DNA of 64,000 bases from Skermanella stibiiresistens SB22 (GCF_000576635.1 NZ_AVFL01000017.1:62001-126000), one strand, 5' to 3'. Positions 49,913 to 59,722 are shown, counted from the first letter of the stretch. A program made the numbers and translations. The notes: generated by a model not told the origin, from the letters alone.

Positions 49913-50916
49913 CGGGCTCCAACAGCTTTCCCCGGACGGTGATCGCCGCTTCCGCCGTGTTCATCGCGTCCTGCGCCGTGGCGCTCCAGCTCAACGACTA
50001 TTACCTCTACGTCGTCACCATCGGCGCCATCTTCGCGGTGCTCGCCGTCTCCTTCGACGTGCTGCTCGGCTACACCGGCTACCTGTCGCTGGCCCATGGC
50101 GCGCTGTATGGGCTGGGAGCCTATTCCTGCGCGGTGCTGACCGCCAACCACGGCTTCGGCTTCTGGACGGCCTTGCCGATCGCGGGCCTGATCACCGGCG
50201 CCGTGGGAGCCATCGTGGCCCTGCTGTCGTTCCGGACGCGCGGCCTGTACTTCGCGGTGCTGACGCTCGGCATCGGGTTGATAGGCCACCAGCTGTTCCT
50301 GGTGTTCGACGAGGTCACCGGCGGGGTCGGCGGCTTCGTCGGAATTCCGGGACCGGAACAGCCGGACTGGCTGAGGGTATCGCCGACCGCGTATTCGGCG
50401 CTGCTGGCCCTGGGGCTGCTCTGGGTCACCTTCGTCGCCGCGGCGGCCTTCGTCCGCTCGAAACTCGGGGCCGCGTGCCTCGCGATCCGGGAGGACATCA
50501 CGCTGGCGCGGGCCCTGGGCATCCGGGTCGCCGGAGCGCGTCTGGCGGCCTTCACGTTCAGCGCGGTCTTCGCGGGATTGGCGGGGGCGCTGTTCGCCTC
50601 GATGTCCAACTTCATAGCACCTGAAAGCTTCACGGTGCTCGGCACGGGCTTCCAACTCGTGGCGCTGGTCGTCGTCGGCGGCATGGGAACCCTCTGGGGG
50701 CCAATCGTCGGCGCCATCCTGCTGACCGCCCTGCCGGAAGCCCTGCGGGTGGCGGCGACCTACAGCCTGCTGGCCTACGGTGTGCTGCTGCTGGTCTTCG
50801 TGATCTTCGCGCCCAAGGGCATCGCCAGCCTCTTGAAGGCGGCGTTGAAGAGCTTTCGCAAGGCGCCGCGACCAGCGCCCGACGCGACACCGCTGCGCCG
50901 GGAGGTGACATCATGA
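49909..50916 (+). CDS. livM: ABC transporter permease LivM type
   Basis: 335 residues, about nine membrane segments. LivM landmarks: LLGYTGYLSLAHGALYGLGAY (about 59-79) and the EAA loop AIREDITLARALGIRV (about 193-208). The last 30 residues are a basic cytoplasmic tail. ATGA overlaps with both livH and livG. Confidence 0.92.
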   Translation: MTGSNSFPRTVIAASAVFIASCAVALQLNDYYLYVVTIGAIFAVLAVSFDVLLGYTGYLSLAHGALYGLGAYSCAVLTANHGFGFWTALPIAGLITGAVGAIVALLSFRTRGLYFAVLTLGIGLIGHQLFLVFDEVTGGVGGFVGIPGPEQPDWLRVSPTAYSALLALGLLWVTFVAAAAFVRSKLGAACLAIREDITLARALGIRVAGARLAAFTFSAVFAGLAGALFASMSNFIAPESFTVLGTGFQLVALVVVGGMGTLWGPIVGAILLTALPEALRVAATYSLLAYGVLLLVFVIFAPKGIASLLKAALKSFRKAPRPAPDATPLRREVTS

Positions 50917-51629
50917 GCCTGCTCGAGATCAAGGGGGTGGAGGCGAGGTTCGGCGGTGTCGTGGCCTTGGCGGGCGTCACGCTCGACATCCCCGAAGGGG
51001 TGATCTTCGGACTGATCGGCCCCAATGGAGCCGGCAAGACCACGCTGATCAACGTCGTGTCCGGTCTGGTCAAGCCGACCGCCGGAAGCGTGACCTTCGC
51101 CGGGGAGGACGGCGGACCCTGGCCGATCGCCCGGTCGGTGTCGCGCGGCATCGTCCGCACCTTCCAGCAGACGCGGGCGTTCCTGGGTCTGACGGTGCGG
51201 GAGAACCTGCGCATCGCCGCCGTCTCGTCACCCGACCCCTCGTGCATCGAGGAGTTGGTCGACGCCTGCGGGCTTGGCCCCGTCCTGGACCGCACCGCCG
51301 GCGATCTGCCCTACGCGACGCTCCGGCATCTTGGCATCGCGCTGGCACTGGCGTTGAAGCCGCGTCTGCTGCTGCTCGACGAACCCGCCGTCGGGCTGGA
51401 GGCGGCGCAGGTCGAACGGCTCGGCGCCTTGATCCGGCGCTGGCACGCCAGCGGCATCACCGTCCTGCTGGTCGAACACAACGTCCGGTTCCTGATGGAG
51501 ATGTCGGACCGGGTCGCGGTCCTGGACCGGGGTGCCGTGCTGTTCGAAGGCACACCCGCCGAATGCCAGGAGCGGCAGGAAGTCATCGACGTCTATCTCG
51601 GCAGGAGGCACGCCGATGCTGCGCATTGA
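50913..51629 (+). CDS. livG: ABC transporter ATP-binding protein LivG type
   Basis: 238 residues. Walker A GPNGAGKTTL (about 36-45), Q-loop RTFQQTRAFLGLTVREN, Walker B LLLLDEPAVGLE and switch His in LLVEHNV. The signature segment reads LPYATLRHLGIA, a degenerate form seen in LivG (LPYG-type) rather than LSGGQ. Forms the heterodimer with LivF. Overlaps livF by 14 bp. Confidence 0.92.
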   Translation: MSLLEIKGVEARFGGVVALAGVTLDIPEGVIFGLIGPNGAGKTTLINVVSGLVKPTAGSVTFAGEDGGPWPIARSVSRGIVRTFQQTRAFLGLTVRENLRIAAVSSPDPSCIEELVDACGLGPVLDRTAGDLPYATLRHLGIALALALKPRLLLLDEPAVGLEAAQVERLGALIRRWHASGITVLLVEHNVRFLMEMSDRVAVLDRGAVLFEGTPAECQERQEVIDVYLGRRHADAAH

Positions 51630-52326
51630 CAACCTGAGCGCCGGATACGACCGGCTCGAGGTCCTGCACGCCGTCAGCTTCTCGGTCGAGCGGGACGCCC
51701 CGACGGTGATGCTGGGCGCCAACGGCGCCGGCAAGACGACGCTGTGCCGCGTCATCACCGGCCTGATCCCGGCGCGCGGCGGCGGCATCTTCCTGGATGG
51801 CGCCGACATCACCCGGCTCGATCCGTCCGAACGGGTCAAGCGTGGCGTGGCGCTGGTTCCCGAGGGCCGTCAGGTCTTTCCAGACATGACGGTCCGCGAG
51901 AACCTCAGGCTCGGCGCCTATGTCCATGGCGAGCCGGGCCGCGCCGAGTTCGACGCCGTGTTCGCCATGTTCCCCATCCTCGCCGAACGCCAGCACCAGC
52001 GCGCCGGCCTGCTCTCGGGTGGCGAGCAACAGATGCTGGCGCTGGCCCGGGCGCTGATGTCGCGGCCCCGCCTGCTGCTGTTGGACGAGCCCAGCCAGGG
52101 ATTGGCGCCGAAGGCGGTGGCCCTGGTGGCGGAGACCGTCAACAGGATCGCCGCGACCGGCGTCGCCGTCCTGCTGGTCGAACAAAACCTCATCCTCGCC
52201 GAAGCCGTGGCGCGCCACGCGGTGGTGCTGGAAACGGGAACCTGCGTCGCCGACGGCCCAGCCAGCGAGATGCTGGCGAGCGGCGCCGTCGAGGACAGTT
52301 ATCTTGGTAAGAAACGGAGACATTGA
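51616..52326 (+). CDS. livF: ABC transporter ATP-binding protein LivF type
   Basis: 236 residues from the ATG at 51616, with AGGAGG seven bases upstream inside the livG end. Walker A GANGAGKTTL, VPEGRQVFPDMTVREN, signature LSGGEQQMLALARAL, Walker B LLLLDEPSQGLAP and LLVEQN switch region are all intact, so this subunit supplies a canonical signature to the LivFG dimer. Confidence 0.92.
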   Translation: MLRIDNLSAGYDRLEVLHAVSFSVERDAPTVMLGANGAGKTTLCRVITGLIPARGGGIFLDGADITRLDPSERVKRGVALVPEGRQVFPDMTVRENLRLGAYVHGEPGRAEFDAVFAMFPILAERQHQRAGLLSGGEQQMLALARALMSRPRLLLLDEPSQGLAPKAVALVAETVNRIAATGVAVLLVEQNLILAEAVARHAVVLETGTCVADGPASEMLASGAVEDSYLGKKRRH

Positions 52327-52327
52327 A

Positions 52328-53104
52328 ATGACTTACGAGAACCGCTTCGTGAAGGTCGAGGTCGATCGCGGCTTGGCCGTGGTGACGCTCGATCGGCCCC
52401 CCGCCAACGCCGTCAGCCTGGAGGTCTACGACGAGTTGCGCCGCACCTTCCACCGCCTGGGCGAGGACCCCGCGATGCGGGTGGCGGTCTTCACCGGTGC
52501 CGGCAAGGTCTTTTGCGGCGGCAACGACGTCAATGACTTCGTCGATCTGGACTTCGACAAGGCGACCGAATACCTCGCCCACGTCCGCCTGACCTTCAAC
52601 GCGATGTATGATTGCCCGATCCCGATCATCGGCGCCATCAACGGCGCCGCCGTCGGCACCGGCATCGTGCTCGCGACCCTATGCGATGTCCGCATCGCGT
52701 CGGAACGCGCCGTCTTCGCGCTGCCCGAGATCGATGTTGGCGTGCTGGGCGGCTCGCGCCATGTCATGCGGCTGGCGGGGCAGGGGATGACGCGGCTGAT
52801 GATGTACACCGGCCGCCGGATCAAGGCCGACGAGGCGTTGCGCGCCAACCTCGTCGAGCAGGTCGTCAGCCCGGACGAGCTGATGCCGACCGCCATGCGG
52901 CTGGCCGAGGAGATCGCCGAGAAGAGCCCGCCCGCCATCCGGCTCGCCAAGCAGGGCCTGAACCGCACCGAGATGATGCATTTGAAGGAGGGCTACGAGT
53001 TCGAATGCACCCTGACCGCCGCCGTCCGGCGCACGCCCGAGGCCAAGGAGGGGGCCCTGGCGTTCCTGGAAAAGCGGCGTCCCGCTTACGCCGACCGGGG
53101 GTGA
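52328..53104 (+). CDS. Crotonase-fold enoyl-CoA hydratase/isomerase, first copy
   Basis: 258 residues. Oxyanion-hole segments GKVFCGGNDVNDF (about 59-71) and INGAAVGTGIVLATLCD (about 97-113) are present. The second catalytic Glu is kept (LPEIDVG), but the first, which in rat hydratase sits in GGGCEL, is Val here (GTGIVL). A single-Glu active site points to isomerase, decarboxylase or hydrolase chemistry rather than ordinary hydration. GGAG lies eight bases before the ATG, 1 nt after livF. Confidence 0.87.
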   Translation: MTYENRFVKVEVDRGLAVVTLDRPPANAVSLEVYDELRRTFHRLGEDPAMRVAVFTGAGKVFCGGNDVNDFVDLDFDKATEYLAHVRLTFNAMYDCPIPIIGAINGAAVGTGIVLATLCDVRIASERAVFALPEIDVGVLGGSRHVMRLAGQGMTRLMMYTGRRIKADEALRANLVEQVVSPDELMPTAMRLAEEIAEKSPPAIRLAKQGLNRTEMMHLKEGYEFECTLTAAVRRTPEAKEGALAFLEKRRPAYADRG

Positions 53105-53108
53105 CGCG

Positions 53109-53825
53109 ATGTTCAAGGTCGAACGCGACGCCGAGATCGCCGTCATCCGGCTCGACAACCCGCCGGTCAACGCCGTCAGCTTCGAGCGGTGGCGGGGCCT
53201 GCCGCCGCTGCTGGGCGAGCTGGAGCGCGACGGCGTCGCGGCCCTGGTGTTCACCGGACTGCCGCAGCGGCATTTCTGCGGCGGCAACGACTTCCGGGAA
53301 TTCGCCAGCCTGACGCCGGGACAGACGCTGGCGGGCACCGGTGCCGTGCGGGACGCGCTCCGCGCCGTCCACGACAGCCCGATACCCTCCATAGCCGCCC
53401 TGCACGGGGCGGCGATGGGCAGCGGCTTCATGCTGTCCTGCGCCTGCGACTTCCGGTTCGCCACTTCCGACGCCAAGCTCGGATTGCCCGAGGTCAAGGT
53501 GGACGCCTTCGGCGGCTACCGGATCGTCCGCGAGGTCCTGTCCCAGGGCGAGGCGCGGATGCTGACCCTGACCGGCCGTCCGATCTCCGGTGCCAGGGCC
53601 CACCAGATCGGCTTGGTCCAGGAACTGGGTGAAACGCCCGACACAGTCCTCGCGCGGGCGGTCGAGGTCGCCCACGAACTGGCGGGCACGTTGAAGGGAC
53701 CGATGCGCGCCGGGATCAAGTCCACCCTCAACCGCGAGGATGAGCTTGACTTGTGGACCGCCTACGACCTGGAACGCGACTTCGCGTCCTCGGTCATGGG
53801 GCAGGCGATGGCCTCGGCGCGCTGA
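53109..53825 (+). CDS. Crotonase-fold enoyl-CoA hydratase/isomerase, second copy
   Basis: 238 residues. HFCGGNDFREF and LHGAAMGSGFMLSCACD form the oxyanion hole. As in its neighbour the first catalytic Glu position is changed (Met in GSGFML) and the second is retained (LPEVKVD). The two proteins are clearly related but diverged, so they probably act on different CoA intermediates or as a heteromer. Last gene of the operon; ends 26 bp before the convergent dehydrogenase gene. Confidence 0.87.
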   Translation: MFKVERDAEIAVIRLDNPPVNAVSFERWRGLPPLLGELERDGVAALVFTGLPQRHFCGGNDFREFASLTPGQTLAGTGAVRDALRAVHDSPIPSIAALHGAAMGSGFMLSCACDFRFATSDAKLGLPEVKVDAFGGYRIVREVLSQGEARMLTLTGRPISGARAHQIGLVQELGETPDTVLARAVEVAHELAGTLKGPMRAGIKSTLNREDELDLWTAYDLERDFASSVMGQAMASAR

Positions 53826-53851
53826 TCCCGACCCGCCTCGGCCGGATCACC

Positions 53852-54739
53852 TCAGCTGGTCTGCTTGGTACCGTTCAGGGCGTGGTAGGCGCGGATGACT
53901 TGGCTGTCGTCCGCGTCGCCCTCGCCCCGGCCCGAGGTCGCCAGGAACATCTGGTGCGCCACGGCGGCGAGCGGCAGCGCCGTCTTGGCGCCCTTGCCCG
54001 CCTCCAGCACGATGCCGAGATCCTTGACGAAGATATCGACGGCGCTGGTCACCACCGGGTCCGCCTCCAGCATGCGCGGCCCCCGGTCCTTCAGCATCCA
54101 GCTCGATGCCGACGATCCGCTCATGATCTGGAGCAGCACCGGCAGGTCGACGCCGACCTTGGCGGCCAAGGCGAACGCCTCGGCCATCACGGCGATGTGG
54201 ACGCCGCACAGCAACTGGTTGACCGCCTTGACCGTGGCGCCCTGACCGGGCTTCTCGCCGACATGGAAGACCTTGTCACCAAAGGCGTCGAGCACCGGCT
54301 TGGCGTCCGCCACGACCGCGGCCGGGGCCGCCGCCATGATGGTCAGCGTGCCCGACGTGGCGCCCACGACCCCACCCGACACCGGCGCGTCGATGAAGCG
54401 CCGTCCGGCCGCCTCGACCCGTTCGGCCAGGGCCTCGACCGCGACGGGAGGACACGTCGCCATCAGCACGACGGTGCCGCCCGCCCTCAATGCTTCCAAC
54501 GCCCCGCTGTCGAACAGCGCCGCCTCGGCCTGGGCGGCGTTGACCACCATCAGCACCAGCAGGTCCGCCCCCATGGCGGCCTCGGCGGCGGTGGAGGCAC
54601 CCTCGCCGCCCTCCGCCACCAGCGTCGCCACGGACTGTTCCCGCACGTCGAAGCCGCGGACCGGAAAGCCCTTCGCCAGCAGGTTCCGCGCCATGGGCAT
54701 CCCCATGGACCCAAGTCCGATGAAACCGACCTTCGTCAT
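53852..54739 (-). CDS. 3-hydroxyisobutyrate-dehydrogenase family, L-threonate dehydrogenase (LtnD)-like
   Basis: 295 residues from the ATG at 54739. N-terminal GFIGLGSMGMPMARNL Rossmann motif, the substrate signature DAPVSGGVVGATSGTLT (about 118-134) and the catalytic Lys in GATVKAVNQLLCGVHIAV (about 167-184). The SSWMLKDRGPRML segment resembles LtnD/YgbJ as I recall. LtnD oxidises four-carbon sugar acids at C2, but its usual partners (LtnK-type kinase, isomerase, aldolase) are missing here. Downstream end of the transketolase/TRAP cluster. Confidence 0.82.
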   Translation of the reverse strand: MTKVGFIGLGSMGMPMARNLLAKGFPVRGFDVREQSVATLVAEGGEGASTAAEAAMGADLLVLMVVNAAQAEAALFDSGALEALRAGGTVVLMATCPPVAVEALAERVEAAGRRFIDAPVSGGVVGATSGTLTIMAAAPAAVVADAKPVLDAFGDKVFHVGEKPGQGATVKAVNQLLCGVHIAVMAEAFALAAKVGVDLPVLLQIMSGSSASSWMLKDRGPRMLEADPVVTSAVDIFVKDLGIVLEAGKGAKTALPLAAVAHQMFLATSGRGEGDADDSQVIRAYHALNGTKQTS

Positions 54740-54765
54740 CCCATTCCCCCCCACTTCCCATCACC

Positions 54766-55749
54766 TCAGCGCGTCTTCTCGGCCTCGGCGACCACCTTCC
54801 TGATGAAGTCGCCGGTCTCGCCCTTATAGGCTTCCTCGATGACGGGTTGGGAGGCCTTGCGGAAAACCTCACGGTCGGGCGTGTTGACCTGGATGCCCAG
54901 CTTCGGCATCTCGGCGGTCACCTTCGCCTCGGTCTCCTTGGACAGGTTCCGCTGGAACGCCACCGAGTCCTTGGCGGCGGCGCGGATCACCTGCTTGTCG
55001 GCGTCGGACAGCTTCGTCCAGGTCCGCTTCGACATCAAAAGCGGCGTCGTCTCGTATTTGTGGCCGGTCAGCGAGATGAACTTCTGCACCTCGTACAGCT
55101 TGGAGGAATAGACGTTCATGATCGGATTCTCCTGTCCGTCCACGACCCCTTGCTGAAGCGCGATGTAAAGCTCGGAGAACTTGATCTGCTGGGTATCGGC
55201 TCCCAAAGCCCGGAAGATCGCGACGGTGACGGGGTCGGGCGGCGTCCGGATCTTCAGCCCCTTCAGGTCCTCGGGCTTGGTGATCGGATGCTTGTTGTTG
55301 GACGTGTGGCGGATGCCGTTGTCCATGATGCCCAGCAGCACCAGGCCCTTGGCATCGGCCTTCTGGGCCAGTTCGTCGCCGATCGGCCCGTCAGCCACCT
55401 TCCACGCATGCTCCAGCGTGTCGAACAGATAGGGCATCCCCAGCGCACCGAACTCCGGGATCAGGGTGGAGACGGCGCCCTGCGAGTTGGCGGACAGGTC
55501 GATCGAGCCCGTCCGCATGCCGGTCAGGTTGGCGGTGTCGTCGCCGAGCTGCGCGTTGCCCGCGACCTGGATCTCGATCCGCCCGCCGCTCAGCTCCTTG
55601 ACCTTCTCGGCGAAGTGGCGGGAGCCTTCGTCCTTGGGATTGCCCGGTGCCGCGTTATGGCCGAGCGTCAGCTTGACCTCCTGGGCCAGCGCCGGTCCAA
55701 CAGCCGCCATGCCGAGCAGCGCCGCGAGGCAAATGCTTTTGAGCTTCAT
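54766..55749 (-). CDS. TRAP binding protein (DctP), orphan copy in the third cluster
   Basis: 327 residues with a Sec signal ending at ALAQ (about 22). Starts EVKLTLGHNAAPGNPKDEG and has the carboxylate-binding Arg in GLKIRTPPDP and LQQGVVDGQENP. By eye it is a close paralogue of the receptor at 59723-60721, sharing long stretches such as RALGADTQQIKFSELYIALQ. It has no permease genes of its own and probably shares the DctQM pair encoded upstream, extending its substrate range. Confidence 0.9.
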   Translation of the reverse strand: MKLKSICLAALLGMAAVGPALAQEVKLTLGHNAAPGNPKDEGSRHFAEKVKELSGGRIEIQVAGNAQLGDDTANLTGMRTGSIDLSANSQGAVSTLIPEFGALGMPYLFDTLEHAWKVADGPIGDELAQKADAKGLVLLGIMDNGIRHTSNNKHPITKPEDLKGLKIRTPPDPVTVAIFRALGADTQQIKFSELYIALQQGVVDGQENPIMNVYSSKLYEVQKFISLTGHKYETTPLLMSKRTWTKLSDADKQVIRAAAKDSVAFQRNLSKETEAKVTAEMPKLGIQVNTPDREVFRKASQPVIEEAYKGETGDFIRKVVAEAEKTR

Positions 55750-55799
55750 CGTTTCCCCCTTCAGTTGAGATCTGTGTCGTTGTCTTGGATCGCGCTGGA

Positions 55800-57779
55800 T
55801 CAGAGCCTCGCCCTGACCTCGTCGACGACCTTCGCCGCCGTTATGCCGTAATGCTCGTAGAGATCGGGGACGGAGCCGGAGGCGCCGAAACCGCTCATCC
55901 CGACGAAGCCGCCATCCTCGCCGACATACCGCTCCCAGCCCTGGCGCACCGCCGCCTCGACGGCGACCCGGACGGTGCCGCGATCGATCACCTGGCGGCG
56001 ATAGGCCTCGTCCTGTTGTTCGAACAACTCCCAGCACGGCATGGAGACCACCGCCGTCGGGACGCCGTCGGCCTGGAGCGTCTTGCGCGCTTTCAGCGCC
56101 ACCGACACCTCCGATCCGGTCGCCAGGATCGTCACCCGGCGCGGACCGCCCTCGGCCTCGGCCAGGACATAGGCGCCCTTGCTCGACCGATTCTCGCCGA
56201 CCCCATCGGTTCGCGCCGATTCAAGCGGCTGGCGCGAGAACATCAAAGCGCAGGGGCCCGTCTTGTGCTCGATGGCGATCCGCCAGCACTCCGCCGCCTC
56301 GACCGCGTCGGCCGGGCGCAGCACCAGCATGTTCGGCATCGCCCGGAACGACGCCAGGAACTCCACCGGCTGGTGGGTCGGCCCGTTGGTGCCGATGCCG
56401 ATCGAGTCATGGCTGAAGACGTATTTGACCGGCAGCCCCATCAGCGCCGACATCCGCATCGGCGCCCTGTTGTAGTCGGAGAACACCAGGTAGGTCACAC
56501 CCACCGGCAGCACGCCGCCATGGGCCGCCATGCCGTTCAGCATCGACCCCATCACGTGTTCCCGCACGCCATAATGGACATAGCGCCCGCCCTTGTCCGC
56601 CGCCGTGAAGGCCGACAGGCTCCGCTTGTGCAGCGTGGCGCCCTCCAGGTCGGGAGCGCCGGAGATCAGTTCCGGGATCGCCTTCGCCAGCAGGTCGACG
56701 ATATCGCCCGAGATCTTGTAGCCGTGATCGGCGTGCCGGCTCTCGGCGGCGTTCCGCTGGTACTCCAGCAGCGTGGCGTCCCAGCCCTCCGGCAAGCGCC
56801 CCTCGCGCACTCTGTCGAACACCGCGCGCTTTTCCGGGTCCAGCGCCGCGACGCGGCCCCGCCACGCCTCGTGCTCGGCGGCGCTCCTGCGCCCGGCGGC
56901 GCGCCACGCCGACAGGATGTCGTCGGGAAACTCGAAGGGCTCGTGAGGCCATTCCAGGGTTTTCCGGGCGGCGTTTGTGTCCTCCTTGAAGATCCTGCCG
57001 CCATGGGCGGCCCGCTGGCCCTCGACACGCGGGATGCCGCGCCCGATCACCGTGGTGCAGGCTATCATCGACGGGCGCGGGTCCGCCTTGGCCGCTTCGA
57101 TCGCGGTGGAGATCGCCTCCGGATCATGCCCGTCGACCGTCTGGACATGCCAGTTGCTGGCGCGGAACCGGGCGGCCATGTCATCGGACAGGGCGAGGTC
57201 GATGGCACCGTCGTCGGTGATCCGGTTGTCGTCCCACAGGAAGGTCAGCTTGCCCAGCCCCAGGTGTCCGGCCAGCGAGATGACCTCCTGTCCGACGCCC
57301 TCGTGCAGGCAGCCATCGCCGACCAGCGCGTAGGTCCTGTGATCGACGATGCCGGGGCCGAACCAGCTGTTCAGGAAGGCCTCGGCCAGCGCCATGCCCG
57401 CCGCGTTGGCGATGCCTTGACCCAGCAGGCCGGTCGTCACCTCGATGCCGGCGGCGAGGTCGTGTTCCGGGTGGCCGGCGCAGTGCGAGCCCAGCACCCG
57501 GAAGCGCTTGATCTCGTCCAGGCTGATCTTCCGGTAGCCGGTCAGGTTGAGCAGCGAATAGAGCAGCATGGAGCCATGGCCGTTCGACTGCACGAAGCGG
57601 TCGCGGTCGAACCACAACGGGTCGGCGGCATCGTACTTCAGATGGCGCGTGAACAGCGCCGTGGTGATGTCGGCGGCACCCAGCGGGGTGCCGGGGTGGC
57701 CTTCACCGGCGCGCTCGATCGCGTCCATCGACAGGAAGCGGATCGCGTTCGCCATCCGGCGGGGATCGACGCTGGTCAT
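55800..57779 (-). CDS. Full-length transketolase with altered phosphate-site residues
   Basis: 659 residues, normal length. ThDP/metal site: GDGCLHEG (154-161) and DDN (183-185); the catalytic Glu is in VREHV (407). His 28 (GHPG), His 68, His 103, His 259 and His 469 are kept. Against E. coli TktA as I remember it, Arg358, Ser385 and Asp469, which hold the substrate phosphate and acceptor hydroxyl, correspond to Tyr354, Ala381 and Asn465; His457 and Arg516 remain. This suggests non-phosphorylated or unusual substrates. It lies between the DctM gene and the second DctP gene. Confidence 0.88.
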   Translation of the reverse strand: MTSVDPRRMANAIRFLSMDAIERAGEGHPGTPLGAADITTALFTRHLKYDAADPLWFDRDRFVQSNGHGSMLLYSLLNLTGYRKISLDEIKRFRVLGSHCAGHPEHDLAAGIEVTTGLLGQGIANAAGMALAEAFLNSWFGPGIVDHRTYALVGDGCLHEGVGQEVISLAGHLGLGKLTFLWDDNRITDDGAIDLALSDDMAARFRASNWHVQTVDGHDPEAISTAIEAAKADPRPSMIACTTVIGRGIPRVEGQRAAHGGRIFKEDTNAARKTLEWPHEPFEFPDDILSAWRAAGRRSAAEHEAWRGRVAALDPEKRAVFDRVREGRLPEGWDATLLEYQRNAAESRHADHGYKISGDIVDLLAKAIPELISGAPDLEGATLHKRSLSAFTAADKGGRYVHYGVREHVMGSMLNGMAAHGGVLPVGVTYLVFSDYNRAPMRMSALMGLPVKYVFSHDSIGIGTNGPTHQPVEFLASFRAMPNMLVLRPADAVEAAECWRIAIEHKTGPCALMFSRQPLESARTDGVGENRSSKGAYVLAEAEGGPRRVTILATGSEVSVALKARKTLQADGVPTAVVSMPCWELFEQQDEAYRRQVIDRGTVRVAVEAAVRQGWERYVGEDGGFVGMSGFGASGSVPDLYEHYGITAAKVVDEVRARL

Positions 57780-57823
57780 GGTGGCGTTTCCTTGTTGTTT
57801 CTTATCCGGATACGCTAATCGGA

Positions 57824-59086
57824 TCAGCCGTGGATGATGAAGGCCGGCACGTAGCTGACGAGCAGGAGCACCAGCAGAGCCACGGCGTAGAACGGCATCA
57901 TCTCCTTGACCACGGCGCCCATCGGCACCTTGGCGACCGACGCCGCGATGAACAGCGTGGTTCCGACCGGTGGCGTGTAGAGACCCATCGCCAGGTTGAC
58001 GACCATCATCACGCCCAGCTGGACGTTGTCCATGCCGACGCTGTGGGCCAGTGGCAGGAAGATCGGCGTCACCAGCAGCACGGCGGCCGGCAGGTCGATG
58101 AACATGCCCAGGAAGATCAGGATCAGGTTCATCGCCAGGATGATCAGCCAGGGCTCGGTCAGGTTGGAGGTCATCCAAGCCGTGACGGCCACCGGGATCT
58201 GTTCGAAGGTGATGATCCAGCCGACCACGCTCGACGCCATGATGACCAGCAGGACGATGCCCGTCGCCAGACCCGCCTCCTCGACGCATTGCAGCATGCG
58301 CTTCCAGGTCAGGTCGCGGTACAGCAGCAGCGAAACGGCCAGGGCGTAGGCGGCGGCGAGGACGGCGACCTCCGTCGGGGTGGCGATGCCGAAGCGGAGC
58401 ACGATGATGATCAGGACCGGCAGCAGCACGCCCGGCAGGGAATAGCCGAACTCCTTCAGCAGCACCTTGCCGTTGATCGGACGCTTCTCGCGCTGGAAGC
58501 CGCGCGACCGGCCGACCGCGTAGCAGACCGCCATGAACCCGAAGCACAGCATCATGCCCGGCAGCACGCCGGCGACGAACAGGTCGGCGATCGAGGTTTG
58601 CGAGACCAGGGCGTAGATGATGAAGGGGATGGAGGGCGGGATCAGGATGTCGATGGTGGCTGACGCGGCGATGGTGGCGGCGGCGAACCCGGGCGGATAG
58701 CCCAGCTTCTTCTGCCACGGGATCAGCAGCGATCCGATCGCCGAGGCGTCGGCCACGGCCGAGCCGCTGATGCCGCCGAAGATGGTCGAGGACAGCACGC
58801 CGACCTGTCCGGGACCACCATGGAAGCGCGCCATCAGCGTGCTCAGCAGGTCCAGCAGGTTCTTGCCCAGGGTGCCACCCATCATGATGCTGCCGGTCAG
58901 CATGAAGAAGGGGATCGCCAGCAGCGGGAAGCTGCCGACCTGCGAGACCATCTGCTCGACGATCAGCGACAGGGATCCGCGTTCCGCCGTTCCCATGGCG
59001 ACGGTCGAACCGATCACCAGGGCGTGGGCGATGGGCAGGCCCAGCAGCGAGAACAGGAAGAAACAGGTGAAGACGATCGCGCTCAT
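57824..59086 (-). CDS. TRAP transporter large permease (DctM), third system
   Basis: 420 residues from the ATG at 59086, overlapping the small-permease stop by four bases. About twelve membrane segments; landmarks FFMLTGSIMMGG, STIFGGISGSAVADASAIGS and IDILIPPSIPF. A TATCCGGATA palindrome (57803-57812) lies in the short gap before the transketolase gene. Confidence 0.92.
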   Translation of the reverse strand: MSAIVFTCFFLFSLLGLPIAHALVIGSTVAMGTAERGSLSLIVEQMVSQVGSFPLLAIPFFMLTGSIMMGGTLGKNLLDLLSTLMARFHGGPGQVGVLSSTIFGGISGSAVADASAIGSLLIPWQKKLGYPPGFAAATIAASATIDILIPPSIPFIIYALVSQTSIADLFVAGVLPGMMLCFGFMAVCYAVGRSRGFQREKRPINGKVLLKEFGYSLPGVLLPVLIIIVLRFGIATPTEVAVLAAAYALAVSLLLYRDLTWKRMLQCVEEAGLATGIVLLVIMASSVVGWIITFEQIPVAVTAWMTSNLTEPWLIILAMNLILIFLGMFIDLPAAVLLVTPIFLPLAHSVGMDNVQLGVMMVVNLAMGLYTPPVGTTLFIAASVAKVPMGAVVKEMMPFYAVALLVLLLVSYVPAFIIHG

Positions 59087-59637
59087 TCGTAGGCCACCTT
59101 CTCGCTGGGGGTGCGGATGCCGTGCAGCGCCTTGATCAGGATCGACAACTCCTTGAACCCGATCAGCAGGAAGCCCAGGAGCAGGACGAAATAGGTCACC
59201 GATCCAGGCACGCCGAGCACGGGGGTGCGCTCGTCCGCCACGATCGGCAGCAGGTCCAGGGCGACCCAGGCCAGCACCGCGTATGTCACGATGATCAATC
59301 CGGCTCGCAGGAACGCCAGCGCCAGGCGGGCGGCCCCGGTGGCGCGGTCGGTGATGAAGCCGATATAGATGTGCGCGTTGTGCGAGGTTGCGAGCACGAC
59401 GCCCGACATGACGAACCAGGGGAACAGCAGTTCGGGCAGTTCCGAGGCCCATTCCAAGCTGGTGCCGAACAGGTAGCGCAGGAACACGTTGGCGAGCAGG
59501 ATCGCGAACATCGCGGCGCAGGTGACGCACAGGATCGCCTTGCAGACCGCGTCGATGATCTGGTCGGGCCAGTGGAGCCACGACGTGCCGTTTCGATTTC
59601 CGGTGATGTTTCCGGTGTTATCCATTGTCTTTGTCAT
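59083..59637 (-). CDS. TRAP transporter small permease (DctQ), third system
   Basis: About 184 residues. Four membrane helices with LANVFLRYLFGTSLEWASELPEL after helix one. Starts are uncertain: the ATG at 59637 touches a GGGGAGGG, while one at 59625 has it 13 bases away; the frame is open to 59706. It lies 85 nt after the binding-protein gene. Confidence 0.88.
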   Translation of the reverse strand: MTKTMDNTGNITGNRNGTSWLHWPDQIIDAVCKAILCVTCAAMFAILLANVFLRYLFGTSLEWASELPELLFPWFVMSGVVLATSHNAHIYIGFITDRATGAARLALAFLRAGLIIVTYAVLAWVALDLLPIVADERTPVLGVPGSVTYFVLLLGFLLIGFKELSILIKALHGIRTPSEKVAYE

Positions 59638-59722
59638 CCCTCCCCTGGGTCCGTCGATGACCGGCGGACGCGTTGCCTGATGGGGCGCGGTCGCCGTTTC
59701 AAACACCCGCGCCCCGTCTCCC

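Noticed and set aside
57780-58718. N-terminal extension of the full-length transketolase frame
   Set aside because: Frame stays open over the dctM gene, but the text is Arg/Ala/His-rich; the real start is the ATG at 57779 followed by the conserved [10 protein letters not shown].
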